Source: Euglena gracilis
Taxonomy: Eukaryota; Euglenida; Euglenophyceae; Euglenales
Reading direction: 5' to 3'
DNA: 64,000 nucleotides
Assembly: GCA_039621445.1 (NCBI GenBank)
Contig: CP154955.1
Coordinates: 34,850,640 to 34,914,639, forward strand
The position numbers and the translations under genes are program-made. Shown here in pieces: positions 1 to 8,257 of this stretch; position 1 is the stretch's first letter, and each line of letters begins with the position of its first letter. Under the pieces are notes generated by a model that saw nothing but the letters and a program-made list of their open reading frames with translations, was not told the DNA's origin and made no database searches.

Positions 1-292
1 GGCCAACCTGTCAGTATAGGAAGTTGTCAGGGTCCCCGGTACTGGCCAACCTGTCAGTATAGGAAGTTGTCAGGGTCCCCAGTACTGGCCAACCTGTCAG
101 GTGACAGTTTCCTGGGGGGGGGGGGTAGGTAATGCCCTAATGCCCTGGGGTTGGGGCGGGCCGCTGTGCAGCCCCTCTGGCCCCGGCGCCTGCGCATGGC
201 TGTGGCCCCCACGGCGTCCTCGTTCAGCTCGTGTCCTGCCCGCTGGTGCTGCTGACGTTGCTGCAGGCAGTGTGTCCCACCTCTGCCCCAAG
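1..292. other. Left flank with a possible GC-rich exon
   Basis: The first 100 bases contain a short direct repeat (two near-identical copies of a segment beginning ggccaacctgtcagtata, near 1 and 44). From about 160 to 276 the DNA is GC-rich and open on the + strand, including a leucine/valine-rich stretch (VLVQLVSCPLVLLTLLQ) that ends at a CTGCAG. It could be an exon of a gene interrupted by the transposon that starts at 293, but no domain is recognisable. Low certainty. Confidence 0.2.
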
Positions 293-370
293 GGGATGCC
301 GACACACGGTGTGCGGCACACCGTGCACACCGTGCCGCACACCGTGCACACCGTGCGTCTTTCAGCGCCT
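293..370 (+). repeat. Left terminal inverted repeat of the Harbinger-like element
   Basis: Starts GGGATGCCGACACACGGTG and consists of repeated caccgtgc / ggcacaccg units, ending at cgtctttcagcgcc. It is the reverse complement of 3725-3836 with a few unit-number differences. Confidence 0.8.
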
Positions 371-473
371 TTTTTCTCAATTTTTTTCAAAAATTTTTCG
401 AATTTTTTTTTAATTTTTTTCAATTTGAATTTGCATCTGGCTCAATTTTGCTGCAGCCCCAGCTGTTCCCCAA

Positions 474-1083
474 ATGTCTGCGGGTCCCCCAAAATTTCGG
501 CTGGCTGAAGCTGCACGCAGTGAGAGAGCCAAAACTGCAAGTTTATCATTGACTGGTGATCAGTGGAATGAAGTCTTTGAATATCTCACACCTCTTGGAG
601 ATCCTCATCCAATACCTTGGAAGGCAATTGCACATTATTATTTGCAATTTTGGAACCTGGCCCCAGGTTTGTCGTTTTGTGTTCATCCGACGACACGTAT
701 TTTCTCGAGGGCTCGCGGAAGACAGTGAAGAGTTCGATGCCGTCCGCTTCAAATTTTGTTCCCAGATGAAAGGTAAGTGGCGAAGCCATCAAGGGGTTTT
801 CAAAGCCGAAGAAAGGAAGCGAAAAGTGTCAATCCACCCTCATAAGTTGTCGATGTCCATTTCCAAGATGGCATCCCACATTCAAGAGTTGACTCAAGTT
901 GAAGCCGATGCCCGAAATGCCATCATCGAAGGGACGCCCACACACACAGCACCTCCTCTCCCAAAGTTCCGTTTGCAGGGACATCGAAAAGAAGTCGCAA
1001 ACCAATTTCGCCATGGGCACCGTTTGTACTGGAAGGAAAACCGCCTCGAATTTCCTGAAGTGTGTTGCAAACACAACTTCTGA
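474..1083 (+). CDS. 5' exons of the transposon ORF (unrecognised domain)
   Basis: An open frame beginning MSAGPPKF runs from 474 and an overlapping second frame from 556 to 1083. A strong donor-like AAAG|GTAAGT lies at about 769-775, so the real exon probably ends there and the downstream frame is partly intronic. The part before the donor is basic and aromatic-rich and could belong to the N-terminal DNA-binding region of the transposase, but I recognise no helix-turn-helix or THAP zinc motif. It belongs to the element by position between the TIRs. Confidence 0.35.
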
Positions 1084-1332
1084 AAACAATTTACTCCCCC
1101 TCGTTCCAGGGGAAAGAGCCTGAAGTTCCAAATGGATTGAAAAAGTTGTTTCGATGGGCCAGAGATTTGGAGTTTTGTGAAAGCAGTGGTGGGGCACGAA
1201 GCACAAACTCCCTGTAACACGTGGAACAATTACGCGCGCGGAAGAAGATGAAAGTAGCAAAGATCAAATTCCCCCCAAATGAGGAGGGAAGTCAGCCATC
1301 CCAGGTTAAAGTAATTTCAAATCCGGAAGCAT

Positions 1333-1680
1333 GTGTTCTCTTCCCAGGCTGCGACCGAAAGAAACGAGTTTGACGATATTGTGGCAACAGTCACTGACAA
1401 GTGGATGCACCTTTTAAAAGTTTCTGCAGAGGATGCAACAGAATGGGAGCAATTGGTTGGTTCCAAATTAAGACGGCAACAGGTTGCTCGGATTGGAATG
1501 GACTCACAGACTGCTGAAGAGTTGTTCACAAAGTACGGCAAAGCAGGTCTTGGACACAGAGTCCGCTTTTTTGAAATGCTGTTCATCCTTAAAAACGATC
1601 CCACATATGACAACACTGGTTGGGCAAGCAGAAGCGACGTGGACATTAAGCATGTCTGTCACATTTTTGGAGCAACCTAG
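1333..1680 (+). CDS. Internal open exon of the transposon (unknown, possible Myb-like partner)
   Basis: A 115-codon open frame that could start at the acceptor-like cttcccag|gctgcgacc near 1349 and ends with a TAG at 1678. The product is rich in Trp, Glu and Lys and looks helical (WMHLLKVSAEDATEWEQLVG). Harbinger elements often carry a second, Myb/SANT-like gene; the size and helical character allow that, but the Trp spacing of a SANT repeat is not clear. It could instead be a middle exon of the transposase. No function is assigned. Confidence 0.35.
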   Translation: MFSSQAATERNEFDDIVATVTDKWMHLLKVSAEDATEWEQLVGSKLRRQQVARIGMDSQTAEELFTKYGKAGLGHRVRFFEMLFILKNDPTYDNTGWASRSDVDIKHVCHIFGAT

Positions 1681-2369
1681 AATTGTTCAACCGATGCCTA
1701 AATTTTTTCTAACCAATATTCTCTTAATTCCTTAACAGGTGGTTGATGGAGTCAAATGGAACGATCGATTGAATCCCTACAACCACTCCACGCTTTTTTC
1801 TTATTTGGTCACTGGAACCAGTGAATTTCTCAGTTACAACGTTCTTCAACCCCCCAGTGTCTCCCTTAGAACAAACTTTTTTTGGGCCTGAGAAATTCAT
1901 TGATGTGGATCGGAGACACGTTCCCCATTTGTACAGTCGGTGGTTCTTTTGGTGATGTGCTTTAAACATGGATTCATTTAACCCTAGATGGATTCAACCA
2001 AGTGTACCAACCACATCATTTCGCAAGGTTCAAGGTTGCAATACATCGCTTTTGATGTTGCTTTTCTAGAGCAGTGACATTTTTCAAGTCCTCTCCAGAG
2101 GGAAAGTGCACATCCCGGGGAGCCTCCTAAACAAATTTTACACAATGTGCATTTTTTTGTGCTGTTTGTGCATTTTCTTTGATTGCATGTTGACAGCCTT
2201 GTTGCATAATCAAGCGTTTAGTGTTAGCCAGCCAGCCAACACCTTTTCCTCAGCCAGCACCTCCCGGCCGGGCTGCAGACCCCTATTGCCCTGTTTTTGG
2301 GGATTGGTCCCCAAAATTCCCCTCCTCCTGTTTTTGGGGATTTGTCAGAATTTTTTTGATTAGCCCGTT

Positions 2370-3230
2370 TTTCTAGGCTCATTAAATGGATCTATGTTTG
2401 CACCAGCCAAAGCATGCGGAGGAGGTTTTAAAGCTTCTCCTTATTGTGAACCACATGGGGCTGTTCATTTGGATGGGTGGGCCAACGGTGGGGTCCATGG
2501 CGGACACAACTATATTCCTCCAGTGTGGTCCGAAGGCAGGCAATTTCCTTCCAGGAGAATTTCTATTGATGGATGGTGGCTTCCAAGGAAGAGCAAATGT
2601 GATCACTCCGTGGGTCAAGCCCCGGAAATTTGAGATGCCGAATAACAAATCCCAATACAACGACGGACACAGTTTCATTAGAAGCGGAGGTTTCTCTGTT
2701 CGCTATTTTCTCCGTTATATTTTTTTAACCGCTCAGGCGAGCACATGTTTGCTGAGCTGTACTCCTGAGCAGATTATTGCTGCATTTTTTTGGCTGAATC
2801 CTCACAACAAAACACATTTTACCGCTTTTTGGGAAGAAAATGCTGTTTCTCTGTTTTTTAACAAAAATATACAGCTCTGGGAGCTTTTGGGTGTTCAAAA
2901 GACCAGGTTTCTGTTGAAGGGTTTGCATTACCCCCTCGTCCAACTGGTTGTTATCAACGATGGTTTCCCCAATTTTATTAATTTCAACAGATTCAGCAAG
3001 AGCATGCGTTCGGGGCATTTACCGCAACGTTTGCAAGAAGTTGGCAAGCACAGAATTTGAGAGATTGAACAAGGTTTGTGTAGGCAGGTTTATGGACATA
3101 TTTTGTTCGTTGTCTCCCTCAGGCGCACATGCTCATCAGAGCAATAGTGCATATTCAGAATTTCATAAACAGACGGAACCTGCGGTACCAACCCTACGGA
3201 CCTTGGCAACACGTTCCTGACGAGATCTGA
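2370..3230 (+). CDS. DDE_Tnp_4-like transposase, C-terminal exons
   Basis: Three spliced pieces can be traced. The first (about 2377-2689) follows ttttctag and contains GPTVGSMADTTIF and FLLMDGGFQG, which fit the G-x-P-G-S-x-x-D and (L/I)-x-D-x-G-(Y/F) blocks of Harbinger/IS5-type DDE nucleases. The second (2991-3073) and third (3123-3230) follow AACAG and CCTCAG acceptors with matching phases. The third encodes MLIRAIVHIQNFINRR, like the family's C-terminal IHNF helix, then a TGA. The first catalytic Asp is uncertain: the matching place reads LNGSMFAP and needs a frame change. The catalytic Glu is also unclear, because a QEHAFG motif near 3000 lies in the other frame. The transposase is probably degenerate. 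Confidence 0.6.
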
Positions 3231-3724
3231 GCAACCTCGATGCACAGAGTAACAAAGTTCAAGGTGTACGTCATTGTGTGATAGAGTTGCGATTTTTTTC
3301 TTTATTTCACAGTGACGGATCATCGGAAGATTCAACGGATTCCACGTCTTCAAGTGATGAGGCTTCGGAAGACTGACCAAACACATCCTGTTTGCTTTCT
3401 GCCTCAATAGTGCCGAGTGCCAGCGATTTACATGTCCAAGTTTTCGCTTGGTGAAAACTTGGCAACTGCTTGGCAGCAAATACTTTGTATGTGCTGGCCA
3501 AGATCTGAATATTTGCACTGTATTTTCTTCACGTGCATCTGATCACCATCAAGAAGCTTCGTTGGAATGTCCATTGTGTTTGAATAGTAGAATTCAGGAC
3601 AAAAATTTTAAGTATTTTGCTATTTTCAAGTGTGAAATTGTTGAAAAGTACACAAGAAAAAGCAAGGAGTGTGGTTTGAGTAAAATAAAAAGTTGAAATT
3701 GCATTCTTTTTGGTCAAATTTAAT

Positions 3725-3836
3725 TGAAAGGCGCACGGTGTGCACGGTGCACGGTGTGCGGCACGGTGTGCACGGTGTGCCACACGCTGTGCACGGTGTG
3801 CCATACGGTGTGCCACACACCGTGCGTCGGCATCCA
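3725..3836 (-). repeat. Right terminal inverted repeat of the Harbinger-like element
   Basis: Contains gcacggtg octamers separated by tgtgcc/tgtgcg and ends GTGCGTCGGCATCCA. The reverse complement matches 293-370, but this end carries two or three extra octamer units, so the TIR arrays have changed in length. Confidence 0.8.
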
Positions 3837-3841
3837 CCAAG

Positions 3842-4061
3842 TGCTTTTGAGGTCAACTCTTGACCTCAAAGTTTCGTCTGTTAAAAATTTAATGTTTAAA
3901 CCCCCCAAATAATTAGACCGCCCAAATTATAAAACCCCTCCCTTGGGGTTACTCCATCCACATAGGCAAGCAGATAGGGGGGGTTGTGCCGCGTCGCTCT
4001 CCAAATGTGCCCGTTGGAATGCGTGCGGGATTTTTTGAGGGCACAGACTGGCCGGGAGCTG
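3842..4061. other. Spacer between two transposons
   Basis: 220 bases with a perfect short palindrome (gaggtcaactcttgacctc near 3850) and a CCCAAATAATTAGACCG stretch resembling the ...aaataataccccc... repeats seen near 44 and 57 kb. No coding signal. Confidence 0.4.
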
Positions 4062-4870
4062 TGAATTCTGGGGGGGGGGTTGCTGTGGGAGGTTGGATCG
4101 AGTTTGATTGGTGGCCGCGGCCGGCCGCGGCCCCAACCACGGCTATTTGGCGGCCGACCGTGGCCGGCCGCAGCCAATTGGTGTTCCAACCAAGTCACTT
4201 TTTTCCTTCAGATGGTTGGAAAGTTAGCTAGCCGCGGCCGACCGCGGCCGGCCACGGTCAACAAAATTTGCAACCGAGCCAGTGTCTGGTTGGAATGTGG
4301 GCTGGCCGCGGCCGGCCGCGGCCGGCCCATTTCCAACCAAACAAAAATTTTCAAAGGTCTGGTTGGAATGGCATCAGCCTCTTGCGGCTGACCGCGGTCA
4401 GCCGCGGTTGGCCGCGGTCAGCCGCGGCTGACTGCGGCCGACCGCGGTTCCAACCAGCACCGACCATCCACTGTTATTCCGTTCCAGACCCCCCCCCCAA
4501 CCCCCCACCGCCCCCCAAGCCCCCGCCCCCCCCCCCCCCCCCCCCCCACACCTCTCCCCCCCCCCCCCCTCACACCCCCCACACTTCACGTGATTCGATG
4601 TGCCCATTTTTTTTAGTTTTTTTTCTTTTTGTTCATTTATGCATTTATTTATTTTGAATTTCGTTTTTTTAAAATAAATATTTTATTAATTATTTATTTA
4701 TTTTTGGGTTTAATTTTTTGATTTTTTTTAATTTTTTAAAAATGCAGTTTTTTTTCTTCACTGTGGCCCAAAAGAGTTTATGCGGTTATTTGAAGGAGTA
4801 GGGTTAGGGTTACAATTCTTGTCCAAACAGCAGAACATTTCCCGCTCAACGTTGTTAGATTGGTCTCTAC

Positions 4871-5010
4871 AAGGTACCCAGCGAACCCAAAGAACCGCCC
4901 AACTAGGGTTAATACACATGGGGGGACCCGAGCGAGGCGCCGAAGGCGCCGAGGGTCTCCCCATGTGTATTAACCCCAGTTGGGCGGCTCTTTGGGGCAG
5001 CTGGTACCTT
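4871..5010. repeat. Conserved 140-nt hairpin of the CCGCGG element
   Basis: The arms run from AAGGTACCCAGCGAACCC to CTGGTACCTT and pair over about 60 bases. Shared blocks are cgcccaactagggttaat and its complement, and catggggggaccc / gggtctccccatg. The loop is the small palindrome GGCGCCGAAGGCGCC. The same hairpin occurs at 30445-30582 with loop GGCGCCTTCGGCGCC, and its left arm alone at about 33354-33405. Confidence 0.75.
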
Positions 5011-5259
5011 GTAGGGGCCAATTTATCACGCCCCAGTTTCCCCCCCCCCGCCACCCCCCACTCCCCCCCCCACACCCCCCACACCCCCTCACCCCCCACC
5101 CCCCCCCCCCCGCCCATCCCCCCAAGCCCCTTCCCAGCCGTATGTTATTGTACACCCTTGTCTCCCTGCTCAGAAATAATAAAAAAATGCCTTGTGTTTG
5201 GGAAAAAGAGCATGTTCATTGGGTCCTCCCCGTTTGCAGACACGGGTATGACACTCACA

Positions 5260-5340
5260 GAGTGGTTACCTGAATGGTTCAGGCCCATGTTAAAAAGAGG
5301 CGAAATATCCAGTGTCGTGGGTTCGAATCCCACACCACTC
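5260..5340 (+). tRNA. tRNA-like sequence (probable pseudogene)
   Basis: The acceptor stem pairs perfectly (GAGTGGT at 5260-5266 with ACCACTC at 5334-5340). The D arm CCTG-AATGGTT-CAGG (5269-5283) is perfect, and so is the T arm GTGGG-TTCGAAT-CCCAC (5317-5333), which contains the internal B-box GGTTCGAATCC. The 33 bases between D and T arms fit a class II (Ser/Leu-like) length, but no five-pair anticodon stem can be drawn, so no anticodon is assigned. It lies inside a transposable element, which suggests a captured or decayed tRNA, or a tRNA-derived promoter. Confidence 0.5.
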
Positions 5341-5822
5341 TGTTTTTTGGTTAATCTAAAAAGGTATTTATGTGAAAATTGCTAACGTAAGCAATGTGGG
5401 AGTAAGCAGTGTGAACTGTTTATAACAGCCCCATCCTGCACCACTCAGGTAATTGCTCGGTGGTAGCTGATGGTTGGAAATGGCTAAAAGCCGTCGTTGA
5501 CCGCGGCCGGCTGCAGCCAGCCGCGTCCAGCCCATTTCCAACCGCACCACTCCGTGGTTGGAAAAATTTGTGGCCGCGGCCGGCCGCGGCCAGATCTTTT
5601 CCAACCAAGAGCGTTGCAGACCTGCCGTGGTTGGCGGCCGGATAGGCCGCGGCCGAATGCCTATCCAACCACGCATGGAAATTTTCGGTCGTGGTTGGAC
5701 CGCGGCCGGCCGCGGTCGGCCGCGGCCCTAACCACAGCTGTCTGCCGCGGTCGGCCGCGGCCGGCCGCGGTCCAACCAAACTCGATCCAACCTCCCACAG
5801 CACACCTCCCGTGAATTCTGGC

Positions 5823-6610
5823 TGACCGGCTGGATGCGGGCTGGGTCCCCTCGGGCTTCCCTCTGACCGCCAGGACAGGGACCCTGTTGGTCGTCTTCAC
5901 CCCCCCCCCATTTCATAAACCCCCCTTGCCGTCCTTCGTTGAAGAAAAGAAAACCCAGCCGAAAATCTCTGGATCGGGAAATTATGCAAAAAGGGGGGTT
6001 GAGTGGGTGCCCCAGGGGGTGTGTCCTACTGGATGCCAGGCGGAACCCGAAACGGGCAAGGAAACCCCAAGCTGCCAAAATTTTGAGGCAAATAATAAAA
6101 ATTAATGCACCGAAATGCCATTTTTGGCCAATTTTTGGCCATTTTTGACCGTTTTTTCGAAAATTTGGCGAACCCTCTTTGGGAGGGTTCCACCGGCACC
6201 TTTTTCCCCGCCACCGCCGTTGCCCTAGGGGGAGGCCCTGCTGGCGGTCTATCCACCTGCTCCGCTGGGAAGCGACAGCAGGGTGGCCCCAAGGCGTCCC
6301 TGCCCAGCCCCCCTGGCAATAAGCAGGGGGGTGGTGAGTTTCTGAATTCTGAGTACCTGGTTTTTTTTACATTTTGCATGTTTTTGCGCATTTATTTCTA
6401 ATTTTCCAAAAATGCGCATCTTTGCGCATTTTTTTTGCATTTTTTTTTGTGTTCAGGATTTTTTTCTATTTTTCAGTGCATTTTTTGTTTTTTAGTACAA
6501 TTTTGATTTAACCAGATTTTTCGCATTCTTGCAATTTTTTGCATTTTTTTTTTGAGATTTTCATTTTTTTGAAAAAAAGATATTTCCTCGTGTTCCCCGC
6601 TACCCCCCAG
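5823..6610. other. Spacer with T-rich tracts and a weak candidate exon
   Basis: Contains a C-run (5898-5908), T-rich low-complexity stretches with repeated tttgcgcatttttt units (6370-6560), and an open GC-rich stretch at about 6229-6333 that begins after a CCTAG and ends before GGTGGTGAG. That stretch would encode a Gly/Ser/Pro-rich peptide and may be an exon, but there is no homology signal. Confidence 0.25.
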
Positions 6611-6691
6611 GCCCAGGCGTCGGCGTCGGCGCTGGAGGGCCTGGCCCGGGCGCTGGGGCGGCCACCCCGGCCAGCGACGGGCGGCGGCTGA
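6611..6691 (+). CDS. Candidate terminal exon of an unknown upstream gene
   Basis: After the acceptor-like taccccccag the + strand reads an Ala/Leu-rich helix (SALEGLARALGRPPRPATG) and then a TGA at 6689-6691. Composition and acceptor match the real exons downstream, so it may be the last exon of a gene whose earlier exons lie in 5.8-6.4 kb or left of the window. Twenty-six codons are too few to identify it. Confidence 0.3.
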   Translation, partial: AQASASALEGLARALGRPPRPATGGG

Positions 6692-7435
6692 GCGGCGCAC
6701 GCGACGGTCCGCCCACTGTGATGGGACGACCCCTCCCCTCCTGGGCTGAGGGGCAGAGAGGGCAGCAAGAGGGCACCGGCGGGGGTCACGGCGCACTGGA
6801 TGGGAGCCGCCGCAGCGCACTGCACGTCGCGGTGGGGGGTCTGCTGATGTACGGCCGACGGTCCGTTGCGCACCTCCAGAGAACCGCAAACGCCCTGCGT
6901 ATGGCTCTTGGGGCGTTGCGCATACAAGTGTGGTGTTGATTTGTACGGTTTGGTGACGGGACCTCCAGGTGGGGGGAACTGGCCAAAAGTGCCTCGGCAC
7001 TCAGCTCAGGTTCTCCAGCACCAAAGGCACTGGAAGTCCAGAACCAATTGTTTTTGGATTCCATTTGGACCGTAATCACACCGACCCTGGAGGGGGGGTA
7101 GTGTTTGCCTGCCCAGACACTCCAGGGCACTCCAAGAACGATTCGGTCGAACATGAAGAAAGACTCCCTCCAAAAATGCAATGTTCTTTTCAATGTTGCA
7201 ATTGAAAAAAACCTTGGGGGAAAATGATATTTCGGAAGGAAACAAAACTAGGGACCCCCTAACTGAGGCCCCCCAAGAATATGACCCTCCCCGACGGCTT
7301 TCAGCAAAAAATAAAAAAACTAGCCCCCCCCCTAAAATAAAGCCTATTTGGAAAAGATCCAAGAATCCTCGAAATTGCGAAAATGCCCCAAAATGGGTAT
7401 TTTTTTGACATTTTTTGGGTTTTACCCCCCCCCCC

Positions 7436-7830
7436 CTAGTCGTATGACCGGGTTCCTGCAACCTGTGACCGGGGGGGGGGGGGTGGTCATAACACCCCCC
7501 TAACCTGCAACCTGTGACCGGGGGGTGGTCATAGATGAGGGGGCGGTCGTAGGTGTGTGTGAAAACTGTCCCAAAATGGCATTTTTTACCCCCCCAAAAT
7601 GTCCCATTTTTCAAAAATCCGGCGCTTCGCGCCGGCAGGGGGGACCTTATTTTGGGGGGGTCCATTTCATGGATTTTTGCTCGGACCGGCCAGGGGGGGG
7701 ACTTATTTTGGGGGGTTAAATTTTTTCGCAACCTGCAACCTGTGACCGGGGGGGGGTGGTCATAACACCCCCATGACCTGCAACCTGTGACCGGGGGGTG
7801 GTCATAGATGAGGGGTGGTCGTACGACTAG
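7436..7830. mobile_element. Short inverted-terminal repeat element (CTAGTCGTAYGACC ends)
   Basis: The left end ctagtcgtatgacc (7436-7449) is the inverse of the right end ggtcgtacgactag (7817-7830) with one mismatch. Each lies next to a run of C or G. Inside are two direct copies of a unit containing cctgcaacctgtgaccgg...ggtggtcatagatgagg (about 7457-7545 and 7730-7812) and a GGCGCTTCGCGCC palindrome at about 7620. Non-coding; probably a MITE. Confidence 0.5.
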
Positions 7831-8257
7831 GGGGGGGGGGGTACCCAGTTTGCAAGAATTAAAGAAAATTTGAAAAGGTCTGCTTTTTTTTAACCATCCC
7901 ATGGGAACGCTTTCTTTTTCGGCCGCAAAAAAGCCAAAGAATTAAACCTAGGTGGACCCCCCCAGGATTTTCAGTAACGGACCCAAAAAGCCAACCCAGG
8001 TTCTGGGAGGGTGAGATAATCAAAAAGCGTCGAAACAAATGCCTGTTGCCCATGCCGTGTGAGAAATATTTTGTGTGCTATGCACTGGCCTGCTGTTGTG
8101 CTCGCCGGCTCTGCTCTTCTTTCCCCCTGTCCGTGCTGTTCCACAGCTGACGCTGGGGTTGTTGCCAACCCGCGTGGCCTGTGCGGACGACCCGCCCCTG
8201 CCATACCACGCCGCTGCCCCCGGCACGCCCCTCACAGTGTGCGGCACCACACCCCCT
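7831..8257. other. Upstream region of ATG16
   Basis: Immediately 5' of the proposed ATG16 start. AT-richer at 7860-8060, then GC-rich from 8090. No TATA box is obvious. The ATG16 frame is open upstream of the chosen ATG, so a start further 5' cannot be excluded. Confidence 0.3.

Larger units (their letters stand above)
293..3836 (+). mobile_element. PIF/Harbinger-like DNA transposon with tandem-repeat TIRs
   Basis: A 3.5-kb element bounded by long terminal inverted repeats. The left end starts GGGATGCCGAC and the right end finishes GTCGGCATCCA. Each TIR continues inward as an array of CACCGTGC-type octamers with GGCAC spacers. CCAAG sits directly outside both ends (288-292 and 3837-3841) and may be a 5-bp target-site duplication; only AAG of it would fit the 3-bp duplication usual for PIF/Harbinger. 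The interior encodes a spliced DDE-like transposase (about 2370-3230) and further open exons (about 474-1083 and 1333-1680). TIRs and gene content are seen directly; the superfamily name is inferred from the transposase motifs. Confidence 0.75.
4062..5822. mobile_element. Non-autonomous CCGCGG-rich element, long copy
   Basis: The ends are inverted copies: GAATTCTGGGGG...GTGGGAGGTTGGATCGAG on the left and CTCGATCCAACCTCCCAC...GTGAATTC on the right. Inside each end lie dense palindromes of gccgcggccggccgcggc alternating with gttggaa/ttccaac spacers (4110-4460 and 5500-5780). The middle holds a C-rich block, a TTAGGGTTAGGG stretch at about 4798, a 140-nt hairpin (4871-5010), another C-rich tract and a tRNA-like sequence. 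No transposase is encoded. Related shorter copies lie at 30134-30715 and 32658-33706. The inverted ends and copies are seen directly; the transposon interpretation is inference. Confidence 0.65.

Noticed and set aside
2991-3060. QEHAFG reading as the transposase catalytic Glu in the main frame
   Set aside because: The phase set by the exon ending at 2689 leads to another frame, and the QEHAFG frame stops soon after. Kept only as a sign of decay.
4798-4812. Internal telomere
   Set aside because: Only two TTAGGG units are present and they recur at a fixed place in a transposable element.
7006-7902. A 298-codon minus-strand open frame
   Set aside because: It crosses repeat DNA with G/C runs and includes the duplicated gtgaccggggggtggtcat unit. 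The composition is repeat-driven and there are no motifs.
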